From Brevundimonas bullata (GTDB lineage Bacteria > Pseudomonadota > Alphaproteobacteria > Caulobacterales > Caulobacteraceae): DNA of 64,000 nt. The stretch covers positions 1 through 64,000 of the forward strand of contig NZ_QLLC01000002.1 of assembly GCF_003350205.1 (NCBI RefSeq), read 5' to 3'. Shown piece after piece: positions 8,111 to 15,597 of this stretch (its first letter is position 1; every line of letters begins with the position of its first letter). Under the pieces are notes generated by a model, which worked only from the letters and a program-made list of their open reading frames with translations, was not told the DNA's origin and ran no database searches. The translations under genes were made by a program, and so were the position numbers.

Positions 8111-8899
8111 CTAGCTCTTCACCTGGGCCGAGACGGACAGCATTTCGTCGGCGGTGGTGATGACCTTGGAGTTCATCTCATAGGCGCGCTGGGCCACGAT
8201 CAGGTTGGTGATCTCGCTGACCGCGTCGACGTTGGAGGCCTCGGTATAGCCCTGCAACAGGTGGCCGTAGCCCGGCTCGTTGGGGGCGCCGATGGTGGCC
8301 GCGCCCGAGGCGGCGGTTTCCAGCAGCAGGTTGTCGCCGATGGCTTCCAGGCCCGCCTCGTTGAAGAAGGTGGCCAGCTCCAGCTGGCCGACGGTCTGCG
8401 GCGCGGTCTGGCCCTGGGTTGTGACCTGGACCTGGCCCGACTTGGAGATGGTGACGTCGATGGCGTCCTGGGGGATGGTGATGGCGGGTTCGACCGCATA
8501 GCCGTCTTCGGTGACCAGCTGGCCCTCGCCGTTCACCGCGAAGTTGCCGGCGCGGGTGTAGGCAATCTCGCCCGAGGGCATGGTGATCTGGAAGTAGCCC
8601 TTGCCGTCGATGGCGATGTCATAGGGGTTGCCCGAGCGGGTGGGGCTGCCCTGTTCGGTGATCCGATAGACGCTGCCCGCCTTGACGCCGGCGCCGATCT
8701 GGATGCCGGTCGGGACGACGGTGCCCTGGGTCGAGGACTGCGAGCCCATGCGCTCGACGTTCTGGTACAGCAGGTCCTGGAACTCGGCCCGCTGACGCTT
8801 GAAGCCGACCGTGTTCATGTTGGCGATGTTGTTGGAGATGACCTCGACGTTCAGCTGTTGAGCCAGCATGCCGGAGGTGGCGGTTCTGAGAGCGCGCAT
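8111..8899 (-). CDS. flgG: Flagellar distal rod protein FlgG
   Basis: Forms the distal rod of the flagellar axial structure. The N-terminal MRALRTATSGMLAQQLNVEV and NNIANMNTVGFKRQRAEFQDLLY are the standard FlgG heptad-rod signature, and the C-terminal NVDAVSEITNLIVAQRAYEMNSKV closes the coiled-coil. Length 262 matches FlgG from other bacteria. The gene follows flgF by 16 bp. It is exported by the flagellar type III apparatus, so no Sec signal is expected or seen. Confidence 0.98.
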   Translation of the reverse strand: MRALRTATSGMLAQQLNVEVISNNIANMNTVGFKRQRAEFQDLLYQNVERMGSQSSTQGTVVPTGIQIGAGVKAGSVYRITEQGSPTRSGNPYDIAIDGKGYFQITMPSGEIAYTRAGNFAVNGEGQLVTEDGYAVEPAITIPQDAIDVTISKSGQVQVTTQGQTAPQTVGQLELATFFNEAGLEAIGDNLLLETAASGAATIGAPNEPGYGHLLQGYTEASNVDAVSEITNLIVAQRAYEMNSKVITTADEMLSVSAQVKS

Positions 8900-8915
8900 C
8901 GTTCAGGCGTCCTTA

Positions 8916-9653
8916 CTAGCTGACCCGGCCCAGCCGCTCGACTGAGCGGCGTGATAGGTCGTTGGCGTTTTCGATCATCTTGGTCACGCGCTCGTAGGCG
9001 CGGCTGATCTCGATCAGATTGGTGATCTCTTGCAGGGTGTTGACGTTCGAGCCTTCCAGCATGCCCTGGCGGATCTGGACGTCCGGGGCGTCGACGGGCT
9101 GGGCGTTGGAGGTGTTGCGGTAGAGGCCGTCGCCGCTTTTCTGCAAGGCGCCGAGGGCGTCGAAGCGGACGGCGTTCAGGCGGCCGACGGGCTGGCCCTG
9201 CTGGCTGATCGTGCCGTCGGCGCCGACGCTGACCGGGCCGAGTTCGGGGTCGAAGGTGATCTGGGCGCCGTCGCCCAAGACCGGCAGGCCCTGCTTGGTG
9301 GTCAGCACGCCCTCGGCGTTGGTGGTGAAGCCGCCGTCGCGGGTATAGGCTTGGCCGGCGCCGCTCTGGACCGCGAAGAAGGCGCCTTCGCCCTCGATGG
9401 CGAAGTCCAGCGACCGGCCGGTCTGCTTCATCGAGCCCTGGCCGAAGTCGCGGCCGACGCCCTTGTCCAGCACGAAGCTGGCCGAGGGGCGGATGTTGTC
9501 GTTACGGGCGCGCTGACCGACCTCGGTCCCGACCATCAGCTGTTCGACCTTGAATCCGGTGGTGTCGGCGTTGGCGACGTTGTTGGCCACGATGTCGAGC
9601 TCGCGGCGCAGCGTCATCTGGCGTGACAATCCGATATAGGCGGCGTTTTCCAC
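8916..9653 (-). CDS. flgF: Flagellar proximal rod protein FlgF
   Basis: Proximal rod component of the flagellar basal body. It has the rod-protein N-terminus (MENAAYIGLSRQMTLRRELD, NNVANADTTGFKVEQL) and the C-terminal VNTLQEITNLIEISRAYERV. Length 245 is typical. As first gene of the operon it carries a clear sigma-54 promoter at 9681-9695 about 30 bp before its ATG. The gene order flgF-flgG-flgA-flgH divergent from fliL-fliM is, as I recall, that of Caulobacter crescentus. Confidence 0.97.
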   Translation of the reverse strand: MENAAYIGLSRQMTLRRELDIVANNVANADTTGFKVEQLMVGTEVGQRARNDNIRPSASFVLDKGVGRDFGQGSMKQTGRSLDFAIEGEGAFFAVQSGAGQAYTRDGGFTTNAEGVLTTKQGLPVLGDGAQITFDPELGPVSVGADGTISQQGQPVGRLNAVRFDALGALQKSGDGLYRNTSNAQPVDAPDVQIRQGMLEGSNVNTLQEITNLIEISRAYERVTKMIENANDLSRRSVERLGRVS

Positions 9654-9680
9654 GAGTGCGGCTCCTTCGCCGATCTCGTC

Positions 9681-9695
9681 GCAACGACCGTGCCA
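9681..9695 (-). promoter_or_regulatory. Sigma-54 promoter of the flgF operon
   Basis: On the minus strand these bases read TGGCACGGTCGTTGC, an exact match to the -24/-12 consensus TGGCACG-N4-TTGC. The start site would fall near 9669, leaving a leader of about 15 nt before the flgF ATG at 9653. Late-class flagellar operons of Caulobacter are known to use sigma-54 with the activator FlbD. Confidence 0.9.
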
Positions 9696-9750
9696 ACAGG
9701 GTTAATCCAGTCACAGCGGGCGTTTGGGCCAGATTGACCCCTGCGGCGCC

Positions 9751-9765
9751 CGGCAGGATTTGCCG
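9751..9765. promoter_or_regulatory. Candidate FlbD (ftr-like) enhancer site
   Basis: An inverted repeat CGGCA-GGATT-TGCCG sits between the flgF and fliL promoters, about 55-70 bp upstream of the sigma-54 promoter. It resembles the ftr boxes through which FlbD activates flgF-type promoters and represses early ones in Caulobacter. The assignment rests on position and symmetry only. Confidence 0.45.
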
Positions 9766-9769
9766 ATTG

Positions 9770-9784
9770 TAAACGCCTCGTTAA
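9770..9784 (+). promoter_or_regulatory. CtrA-like box upstream of fliL
   Basis: TAAA-N7-TTAA (9770-9773 and 9781-9784, followed by CC) matches the CtrA recognition pattern TTAA-N7-TTAA at seven of eight positions. It lies about 50 bp before the fliL start. The fliLM promoter is a known CtrA-activated early flagellar promoter in Caulobacter, so cell-cycle control here is a reasonable inference. Confidence 0.6.
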
Positions 9785-9826
9785 CCAAAATCGTCTCATC
9801 AGGATGGTTGTGAAGATCGGGGCGAC

Positions 9827-10477
9827 GTGCGGATGCTGAAGCTGAAGCTGGGCAAGAAGAAAGACGCGGCGCCGAGCGGCGACGACGCCAACCTGCCCGC
9901 CGTGTCGGACGGCGAAGGCGGCGAGGGCGCGCCCGCCAAGAAGAAGCTGCCCTTGCTGTTCATCATCATCCCGGCGGCCCTGGTCGTACTGGGCGGCGGC
10001 GGGGCGGCGGCCTTCCTGCTGATGAAGCCCAAGCCGGCCGAGGCCGAAGCGGGCGCCGAGCACGCGGCGCCGGCCAAGAAGGAAGAAAAGGCCAAGAAGG
10101 GCGGCGATCACGGCGGCGGCAAGGAGGGCGAGGCCGATCCGGCCCTGGGCAAGATCTCGTCCGGGCCTGACGGCGTGACCTTCTACACCCTGCCTGACCT
10201 GATCGTGAACATTCAGACGCCGGACGGGCGCCCGACCTATCTGAAGCTGAAGCTGACGCTGGAGATGAAGGACGCCGAACTGGCGACCCATCTGCAGGAA
10301 GAGACACCGCGGATGCAGGACATGTTCCAGAGCTTCCTGCGCGAGCTGCGTCCCGAGGACATGGCCGGTTCGGCCGGCGTCTATCAGCTGAAGGTCGAGA
10401 TCCTGCGCCGGGTCAATCTGATCGCGGCGCCGGGCAAGGTGGACGCCGTGCTGATCGAAGAAATGCTGGTGTCCTAG
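9827..10477 (+). CDS. fliL: Flagellar basal-body-associated protein FliL
   Basis: Inner-membrane protein that surrounds the stator and supports torque generation. A basic cytoplasmic N-terminus is followed by one membrane segment (LPLLFIIIPAALVVLGGGGAA), then a charged linker very rich in Ala, Lys and Glu, and the periplasmic FliL domain (YTLPDLIVNIQT, YLKLKLTLEM, and the PRMQDMFQSFLRELRPED helix). The start is either GTG 9827 or ATG 9833; they differ by two residues. It is followed 3 bp later by fliM, as in Caulobacter, where both are in the CtrA-controlled early class. Confidence 0.95.
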   Translation: MRMLKLKLGKKKDAAPSGDDANLPAVSDGEGGEGAPAKKKLPLLFIIIPAALVVLGGGGAAAFLLMKPKPAEAEAGAEHAAPAKKEEKAKKGGDHGGGKEGEADPALGKISSGPDGVTFYTLPDLIVNIQTPDGRPTYLKLKLTLEMKDAELATHLQEETPRMQDMFQSFLRELRPEDMAGSAGVYQLKVEILRRVNLIAAPGKVDAVLIEEMLVS

Positions 10478-10479
10478 GC

Positions 10480-11538
10480 ATGACCGACACCCTGGCCGCC
10501 GAAAACGAACTGGACCCCTTCGGCGGCGAAGCCGACATGGGCGCGGCCCTGTCGGAACGCGTGCTGAACCAGGACGAGATCGACAGCCTGCTGGGCTTCG
10601 ACATGGGCGACGGCGACGACTCCGAAAGGAGCGGCATTCGCGCGATCATCAACTCGGCCCTGGTGTCCTACGAGCGTCTGCCGATGCTCGAGATCGTCTT
10701 CGACCGCCTGGTGCGGTTGATGACGACGTCCTTGCGCAACTTCACCTCGGACAACGTCGAGGTCAGCCTCGACACCATCTCGTCGATCCGGTTCGGCGAC
10801 TATCTGAACTCGATCCCGCTGCCGGCCATCCTGGCGGTGTTCCGGGCCGAGGAGCTGGACAACTACGGCCTGCTGACGGTCGATTCCAACCTGATCTACT
10901 CGATCGTGGACGTGCTGCTGGGCGGGCGTCGTGGCACGGCGGCGCTGCGCATCGAGGGTCGGCCCTACACCACCATTGAGCGGGTGCTGGTGCAGCGGAT
11001 GGTCGAGGTCATCCTGAACGACGCGCGCGCCGCCTTCGAGCCGCTGACGCCGGTGCATTTCACCCTGGACCGGCTGGAGACCAATCCGCGTTTCGCCGCC
11101 ATCGCCCGCCCGGCCAACGCCGCCATCCTGGTCAAGCTGCGCATCGACATGGAAGATCGTGGCGGTCGGGTCGAACTGCTGCTGCCCTATTCGACGCTGG
11201 AGCCCATCCGCAAGATGCTGCTGCAGCAGTTCATGGGCGAGAAGTTCGGTCGCGACAACATCTGGGAAGGCCACCTGGCCACCGAGTTGTGGACCACGGA
11301 AACCGAGGTCCGCTGCGTGCTGGACGAGCAGCAGATCCCGCTGTCGCAGGCGCTGAACTTCAAGGTCGGCGACACCCTGATGCTGAACGTCTCGCCGGAT
11401 TCCGAAGTCTCGGTGCGCGCCGGAACCATCCCGCTGACGACCGGCAAGATGGGTCGCAGAGGCCAGCATATCGCCGTGCGGGTCGAAGGCCCGATCAACC
11501 CCGACATCGCCGCCACTCTGAGCCGAGGGAAACGCTGA
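10480..11538 (+). CDS. fliM: Flagellar motor switch protein FliM
   Basis: C-ring switch protein that binds phosphorylated CheY and sets rotation direction. The CheY-binding segment is visible as VLNQDEIDSLLGF near residues 24-36. The middle CheC-like domain contains RLVRLMTTSLRNFTSDNVEV, IPLPAILAVFRAEELDNYGL and the LLGGRRG loop, and the C-terminal SpoA domain has FKVGDTLMLNV. Length 352 is normal. It lies directly between fliL and the DUF6468-like gene, whose start follows the stop by one base. Confidence 0.98.
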   Translation: MTDTLAAENELDPFGGEADMGAALSERVLNQDEIDSLLGFDMGDGDDSERSGIRAIINSALVSYERLPMLEIVFDRLVRLMTTSLRNFTSDNVEVSLDTISSIRFGDYLNSIPLPAILAVFRAEELDNYGLLTVDSNLIYSIVDVLLGGRRGTAALRIEGRPYTTIERVLVQRMVEVILNDARAAFEPLTPVHFTLDRLETNPRFAAIARPANAAILVKLRIDMEDRGGRVELLLPYSTLEPIRKMLLQQFMGEKFGRDNIWEGHLATELWTTETEVRCVLDEQQIPLSQALNFKVGDTLMLNVSPDSEVSVRAGTIPLTTGKMGRRGQHIAVRVEGPINPDIAATLSRGKR

Positions 11539-11539
11539 C

Positions 11540-12136
11540 ATGACCGGCATCATTCTCGATTCCATCCTCATGCTGCTGCTGGTCGCGGCCATCGGCTACG
11601 GCATCAAGCTGGAGAAGAAACTCAAGGCCCTGCGCGAGGGGCAACTGGCCTTCGCCGGGGCGGTGAGCGAGCTGAACTCGGCCGCCGGGCGCGCCGAACA
11701 GGCGTTGGCGACGCTGCGCGCCTCGGGCCACGAGACCGACCTGCTGCACGACCGGATCATCAAGGCTCGCGCCGTGAAGCAGGAGCTGGAGGTGCTGATC
11801 GCCCGCGCCCCCGCCGGTCTGCCGCCGCGTTCGGCGCCATCGCAGTCTCAGGTCGAGGCGCGCGAGGAGCCGGTGCTTGAGCTGAACACGCCGACGTCGC
11901 AGGTCTCGCCGCTGCTGGACGACGAGTCGCGCGCCCGCCGCATGGCCTCGCTGATGGAGCGGATCGAGGGCGCCCGCGCCGTGATGAAGGCGCCGGCGGC
12001 GCGTCCTGCCGCCGCCGCTCCTGTCGCCGCTGAAAGCTTCGCCCCGGTGCGTCAGGCCATGGCCGCTAACCATGCTGCGCAACAGAGCCTAAACCGCGCC
12101 CGTCGTAGCCTGGACGAAGATCTTTTCGCTGCATGA
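11540..12136 (+). CDS. DUF6468-like membrane protein of the flagellar cluster
   Basis: A 198-residue protein with an N-terminal membrane anchor (IILDSILMLLLVAAIGYGIKL) followed by a coiled-coil-like segment (KKLKALREGQLAFAGAVSEL, NSAAGRAEQALATLRASG) and a low-complexity Ala/Pro-rich C-terminal half. The arrangement and position immediately after fliM match the alphaproteobacterial family I know as DUF6468. Conservation beside fliM suggests a motor or basal-body accessory role, but no activity is established. Confidence 0.78.
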   Translation: MTGIILDSILMLLLVAAIGYGIKLEKKLKALREGQLAFAGAVSELNSAAGRAEQALATLRASGHETDLLHDRIIKARAVKQELEVLIARAPAGLPPRSAPSQSQVEAREEPVLELNTPTSQVSPLLDDESRARRMASLMERIEGARAVMKAPAARPAAAAPVAAESFAPVRQAMAANHAAQQSLNRARRSLDEDLFAA

Positions 12137-12208
12137 TGCATTTTTAGACCCCTATGCCTGACGCGCGGCGTCAAGCGACTTGAGGGGGAAGTATCTTTTT
12201 GGCCCTAT

Positions 12209-12229
12209 GTCCGGGGCGCGGCCCCGGAC
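12209..12229. other. GC-rich stem-loop in intergenic region
   Basis: GTCCGGGGC-GCG-GCCCCGGAC forms a perfect 9-bp stem with a 3-nt loop between the DUF6468-like gene and the MotE-like gene. No T-run follows, so a classical terminator is unlikely. It may moderate read-through or mRNA decay. Confidence 0.5.
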
Positions 12230-12261
12230 GACTTGAGGGCGCCGACGACCCGAGTTGACCG

Positions 12262-13233
12262 ATGAGCAAGCTGCCCCGCCTTCTGCCCCTGATCGCCATC
12301 GCCATCGGCGGGGTCGTGGCCGTGCGCGCGGCGGGCGTGGCGCCGGAGCTGTTCCAGGGCGCGACCGCCTGGGCTCAGGAAGCCGTGACCGCCGAGACGC
12401 CGGGCGAGGGCGGGGCCGCCGCCGCCAAACCCGCGCCCGCTGTCTGCGCCCTGACGCCGGAACAGCTGGCCCAGCAGGCGGGGATTTCGCCGGCTGAACT
12501 GCGCATCATCCAGTCGCTGTCCAAGCGCCGCGACGCCTTGGATGCGCGCGACGCCGACTTCGCCACCACCCTGCCGCTGATGGTCGCCGCCGAGCAGAAA
12601 CTGGACGCCAAGCTGCAGGCGCTGGAAGCGCTGAAGGGCGAGATCGCGGCCCTGGTCGGTCAGGTGGACGAGAAGGAAAAGGCCGAGAACGACCGTCTGG
12701 TCGCCGTCTATTCCGCCATGCGGCCCAAGGAGGCGGCGGCGGTCTTCAACACCCTGGACGACAGCGTTCGCCTGCCGGTCGCCGCCGCCATGCGGCCTCG
12801 GACGCTCGCCGCCATCATGGCCCAGATGCCGCCCGCCGGTGCGCGTGAGCTGACCGAGAAACTGGCCAAGCGCTTCCAGTCGCAACAGTTCGCCGCCCGC
12901 GCCGCCGCCGCGACGGCGGGTGCCCCCGCTGCGGCCCCGGTTGTGGTTCCGACGGCCGCCCCGGCTGCGGCTGCTGCGGCGCCCGCTCCGGCCCGCACGG
13001 CGGCGCCGGCGGCTGCGACCCCCGCTGCTGCGACGCCGACGACGCCGGCCGCTAAACCCGCGGCCCAGCCCGCACGTCGTCCGGCTCCGCGTCCGGCTCC
13101 ACGTCCGGCCCCGCGCCCCGCGCCCAGGCCCGCCGCTCCCGCCGCCGCGCCGGCGGAGGCCGGTCCGCGCCCCTATACGCCGCCCGCCGCCGAGGCCGGC
13201 CAGCCCGCCGCCGCCCGTCAATCGGTTCAGTAG
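12262..13233 (+). CDS. MotE-like flagellar accessory protein
   Basis: A 323-residue protein that resembles rhizobial MotE, a periplasmic partner of the motor protein MotC. It has an N-terminal signal/anchor (LPRLLPLIAIAIGGVVAVRA), a helical heptad region around residues 75-150 (EQKLDAKLQALEALKGEIAA, DEKEKAENDRLVAVYSAMRP), then an MgtE-N-like helical repeat (AAAVFNTLDDSVRLPVAAAM, LAAIMAQMPPAGARELTEKL). The last ~110 residues are an Ala/Pro-rich tail with short RPAPRPAPR-type repeats. It ends the fliL-fliM series. The assignment comes from context and the MgtE-N-like region. Confidence 0.75.
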   Translation: MSKLPRLLPLIAIAIGGVVAVRAAGVAPELFQGATAWAQEAVTAETPGEGGAAAAKPAPAVCALTPEQLAQQAGISPAELRIIQSLSKRRDALDARDADFATTLPLMVAAEQKLDAKLQALEALKGEIAALVGQVDEKEKAENDRLVAVYSAMRPKEAAAVFNTLDDSVRLPVAAAMRPRTLAAIMAQMPPAGARELTEKLAKRFQSQQFAARAAAATAGAPAAAPVVVPTAAPAAAAAAPAPARTAAPAAATPAAATPTTPAAKPAAQPARRPAPRPAPRPAPRPAPRPAAPAAAPAEAGPRPYTPPAAEAGQPAAARQSVQ

Positions 13234-13292
13234 GTTGGCATAGCGACCGCGCGCCGCTATTCAGCGCGCTTCGATTTTCGCGAGACCATTCC

Positions 13293-13532
13293 ATGTCCGA
13301 CGCCCTGCCTGACCGCCTTTCGGTCGATCCCGACAGCCCCTTCCACGACGCCGACCTGCTGGCGCGCGGCATCGGCATCCTGTTCAAGGGCGAGGAAAAG
13401 ACCAATGTCGAGGAATACTGCGTCTCGGAAGGCTGGGTCCGTCTGGCCGTCGGCAACCGCGTCGACCGTCGCGGCAAGGCCCTGACCGTCAAGCTGCAAG
13501 GCCCGGTCGAGCCCTTCCTCAAGGGCGAGTGA
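13293..13532 (+). CDS. DUF3297 family protein
   Basis: A 79-residue soluble protein with the DUF3297 pattern: DRLSVDPDSPFHDADLLARG, GIGILFKGEEKTNVEEYCVSEGWVRL and KALTVKLQGPVEP. The whole protein is the domain. Such proteins are conserved across alpha- and gammaproteobacteria as single genes and no role has been assigned as far as I know. It is not obviously part of the flagellar operon, 59 bp upstream. Confidence 0.88.
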   Translation: MSDALPDRLSVDPDSPFHDADLLARGIGILFKGEEKTNVEEYCVSEGWVRLAVGNRVDRRGKALTVKLQGPVEPFLKGE

Positions 13533-13575
13533 TTTTGGACTGCGGCAGGGGCGCTGTTCTTCGGCTCCCTCTCTC

Positions 13576-13693
13576 CGTCATCCCCGGGCTTGTCCCGGGG
13601 ATCCAGACACGCCTCGGCATCCAGAGGCTGGCGCTGCGCCGATTATTTCAGACTCAGCGTTTCTGGATTCTCGGCACAAGGCCGAGAATGACG
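13576..13693. repeat. Dispersed inverted repeat, family B (copy 1)
   Basis: Begins CGTCATCCCCGGG-CTTG-TCCCGGGGATCCAGA and ends TCTGGATTCTCGGC-acaa-GGCCGAGAATGACG. Its two outer ends are inverted copies of each other (CGTCAT/ATGACG, ATCCAGA/TCTGGAT) and each contains its own hairpin. This is the intergenic element that often gives spurious VIPGLVPGI peptides in alphaproteobacterial genomes. A second copy is at 21475-21592. Confidence 0.8.
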
Positions 13694-13784
13694 CAGGCAG
13701 GATGGAACGGTGAAGCTGAGGCTTTCGGTCGCAGGCTTCGCCCGCTAGGGTCGCGCCTCATTCCGTGAGTCTGGGAGGCGCTCA

Positions 13785-15221
13785 ATGTCATTCAACGTCC
13801 GTCTGATGGCCGCCAGCGCATTGGCGCTCGGCCTGATCGCCGCGCCGGTTATGGCGCAGGACGCCAAGACCATCCGCGCCGCCGAACAGGTGCGCGATCA
13901 GGCGCTGCAAGCCAACATCGCCCTCGACTACGTCACCCAGGTCACGACCCGCTTCGGCGCCCGCCCGGCGGGGTCGCGCTCGGAACAGGCCGCCGCCGAC
14001 TGGGCCGCCGACTATATGCGCGCCCACGGCTTCCAGAACGTCCGCATCGAACAGTTTCCGCTGGTCGGCTGGGAGCGGGGCGAGGAGAGCGCCGAACTGC
14101 TGGGCGCCCGCCCGCAGCGTCTGGTCGCCGCCGCTCTGGGCCATTCCATCGCCACGCCCGCCAACGGCATCGAGGCCGACGTGGTCTTCTTTGACGGTCT
14201 GGACGCCCTGCTGGCCGCGCCCGCCGGTTCGCTGACCGGCAAGATCGCGGTCGTCGACGGCGGCCAGATGGTGCGGATGCAGGACGGTTCGGGCTATGGC
14301 TCCCTGTCGCGCATTCGCGGCCTGGGCCCGACCGAAGCCGCCAAGCGCGGCGCCGTGGCCTTCGTCATGCGCTCGGCCGGGTCGGACGAGCACCGCATGC
14401 CGCACACGGGCACCACCCGCTATGTCGAGGGCAAGGTGCCGCTGCCGGCCTTTGCCCTGAGCGCGCCCGACGCCGACCAGGTGGCCCGGTTGGTGAAGAT
14501 GGGCGAGCCGGTGCGACTGCGCCTGAAGTCCACAGCACACACCTATCAGACCCATAGCCAGAACGTGATCGGCGACATCGTCGGCGCGACCCGGCCGGAC
14601 GAGATCATCGTCCTGGGCTCGCACATGGACAGCTGGGACTTAGGGACTGGGGCCATCGACGACGCGGCGGGCGGGGCCATCACCCTGGCCGCGGCCAAGC
14701 TGCTCGCCGAGCAGGGGCGTCCGGCGCGCACCGTGCGTGTCGTGCTCTATGGCTCGGAAGAAGTGGCCCAGCCGACCGACACCGGCAACGGCGGCGGCGC
14801 CTATGTCCGCAACATCGGCGCGGCGGGCGTGGAGAAGCACGTCATCGCGGGCGAGAGCGATTTCGGCGCCGACCGGGTCTATGCCCTGGGCCTGCCGCCC
14901 GGCGCGCAAGGGTCCGATTTCGCCAAGATCGCGGAGCGCGTGCTGCGTCCGTTGGGAGTCCTGTCGTCGCCGGAGCCGGAGTTGTTCGGGGGCGTGGACA
15001 TCGGCCCGCTGGCGGGGGCGGGCGTGCCCGTCTTCGGCCTGGCGCAGGACGGCACGCGCTACTTCGACCTGCACCACACCGCCGACGACACCCTGGACAA
15101 GATCGACCCGGCGCAGATGACCCAGAACGTCGCCGCCTGGGCCGCCCTGGTGCGCCTGATCGCCGATTCCGATGTGGACTTCCGCGCCCTGCGTTCGGCG
15201 GCTACACAAGCGAAGCCTTAG
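13785..15221 (+). CDS. Secreted M28-family zinc peptidase (carboxypeptidase Q-like)
   Basis: A 478-residue secreted metallopeptidase. A signal peptide (LALGLIAAPVMA) precedes a PA-type insert domain and the di-zinc M28 catalytic domain. Ligands are visible in VLGSHMDSWDLGTGAIDDAAGG (His at about residue 280, bridging Asp in IDDAAGG), in YGSEEVAQ (catalytic Glu pair) and in DLHHTADDTLDKI (C-terminal His). The DAAGG and overall order match the PGCP/carboxypeptidase Q group that trims dipeptides. Its likely job is periplasmic peptide degradation. It stands alone between repeat family B and tRNA-Leu. Confidence 0.92.
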   Translation: MSFNVRLMAASALALGLIAAPVMAQDAKTIRAAEQVRDQALQANIALDYVTQVTTRFGARPAGSRSEQAAADWAADYMRAHGFQNVRIEQFPLVGWERGEESAELLGARPQRLVAAALGHSIATPANGIEADVVFFDGLDALLAAPAGSLTGKIAVVDGGQMVRMQDGSGYGSLSRIRGLGPTEAAKRGAVAFVMRSAGSDEHRMPHTGTTRYVEGKVPLPAFALSAPDADQVARLVKMGEPVRLRLKSTAHTYQTHSQNVIGDIVGATRPDEIIVLGSHMDSWDLGTGAIDDAAGGAITLAAAKLLAEQGRPARTVRVVLYGSEEVAQPTDTGNGGGAYVRNIGAAGVEKHVIAGESDFGADRVYALGLPPGAQGSDFAKIAERVLRPLGVLSSPEPELFGGVDIGPLAGAGVPVFGLAQDGTRYFDLHHTADDTLDKIDPAQMTQNVAAWAALVRLIADSDVDFRALRSAATQAKP

Positions 15222-15246
15222 GGCCAAGCCCTAGGGGGCTGAAGCC

Positions 15247-15331
15247 GCGAGCGTGGCGAAACTGGTAGACGCAGCAGACTTAAAATCTGCCGACTTCGGT
15301 CTTGCGGGTTCGACCCCCGCCGCTCGCACCA
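15247..15331 (+). tRNA. tRNA-Leu (anticodon TAA)
   Basis: An 85-nt class II tRNA. The acceptor stem GCGAGCG pairs with CGCTCGC, followed by discriminator A and encoded CCA. The anticodon arm GCAGA-CTTAAAA-TCTGC gives anticodon TAA, and the T-loop reads GGTTCGACCC. It decodes UUA/UUG, rare codons in this GC-rich genome. Confidence 0.97.
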
Positions 15332-15409
15332 CTTCCATTTCGCAGGCTTGGTTTTTTCGCGGGGACCCGAGGGCTCGGTGCCTTCGGGGTGTATAGCTAG
15401 GCTTGGGCG

Positions 15410-15541
15410 ATGAAGAAGATGCCCCTGAGCGAAGTCCTTCTCTGCATCATTCTGGTCATCGGGGCGATCGGGGCCGCGCTCTCGGCCCTAGCCATATTCG
15501 CGGCTCTCGGCGTCAGCCTCTACGCGGCTCTATTGGGTTGA
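15410..15541 (+). CDS. Small hypothetical membrane protein (43 residues)
   Basis: The frame starts ATG AAG AAG ATG CCC and stops TGA after 43 codons. It encodes a short basic N-terminus and one or two hydrophobic segments (VLLCIILVIGAIGAALSAL, IFAALGVSLYAALLG). It lies alone in the 284 bp between tRNA-Leu and the alkaline phosphatase gene. There is no strong Shine-Dalgarno, only CTTGGGCG before the ATG. Small membrane proteins of this type are common and poorly annotated. Expression is unproven. Confidence 0.45.
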   Translation: MKKMPLSEVLLCIILVIGAIGAALSALAIFAALGVSLYAALLG

Positions 15542-15597
15542 TCCGATCCCCTGTCTTGGCGCCGTAACGCTGGGGGGGTAGGCAAGCTGCACCTGTA

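Noticed and set aside
7853..8923. 356-codon open frame opposite flgG and flgA
   Set aside because: Mirror frame of conserved flagellar genes with no independent support.
13529..13768. A 79-codon frame with VIPGLVPGI after the DUF3297 gene
   Set aside because: It is the translation of the family B palindromic repeat, a well-known artefact.
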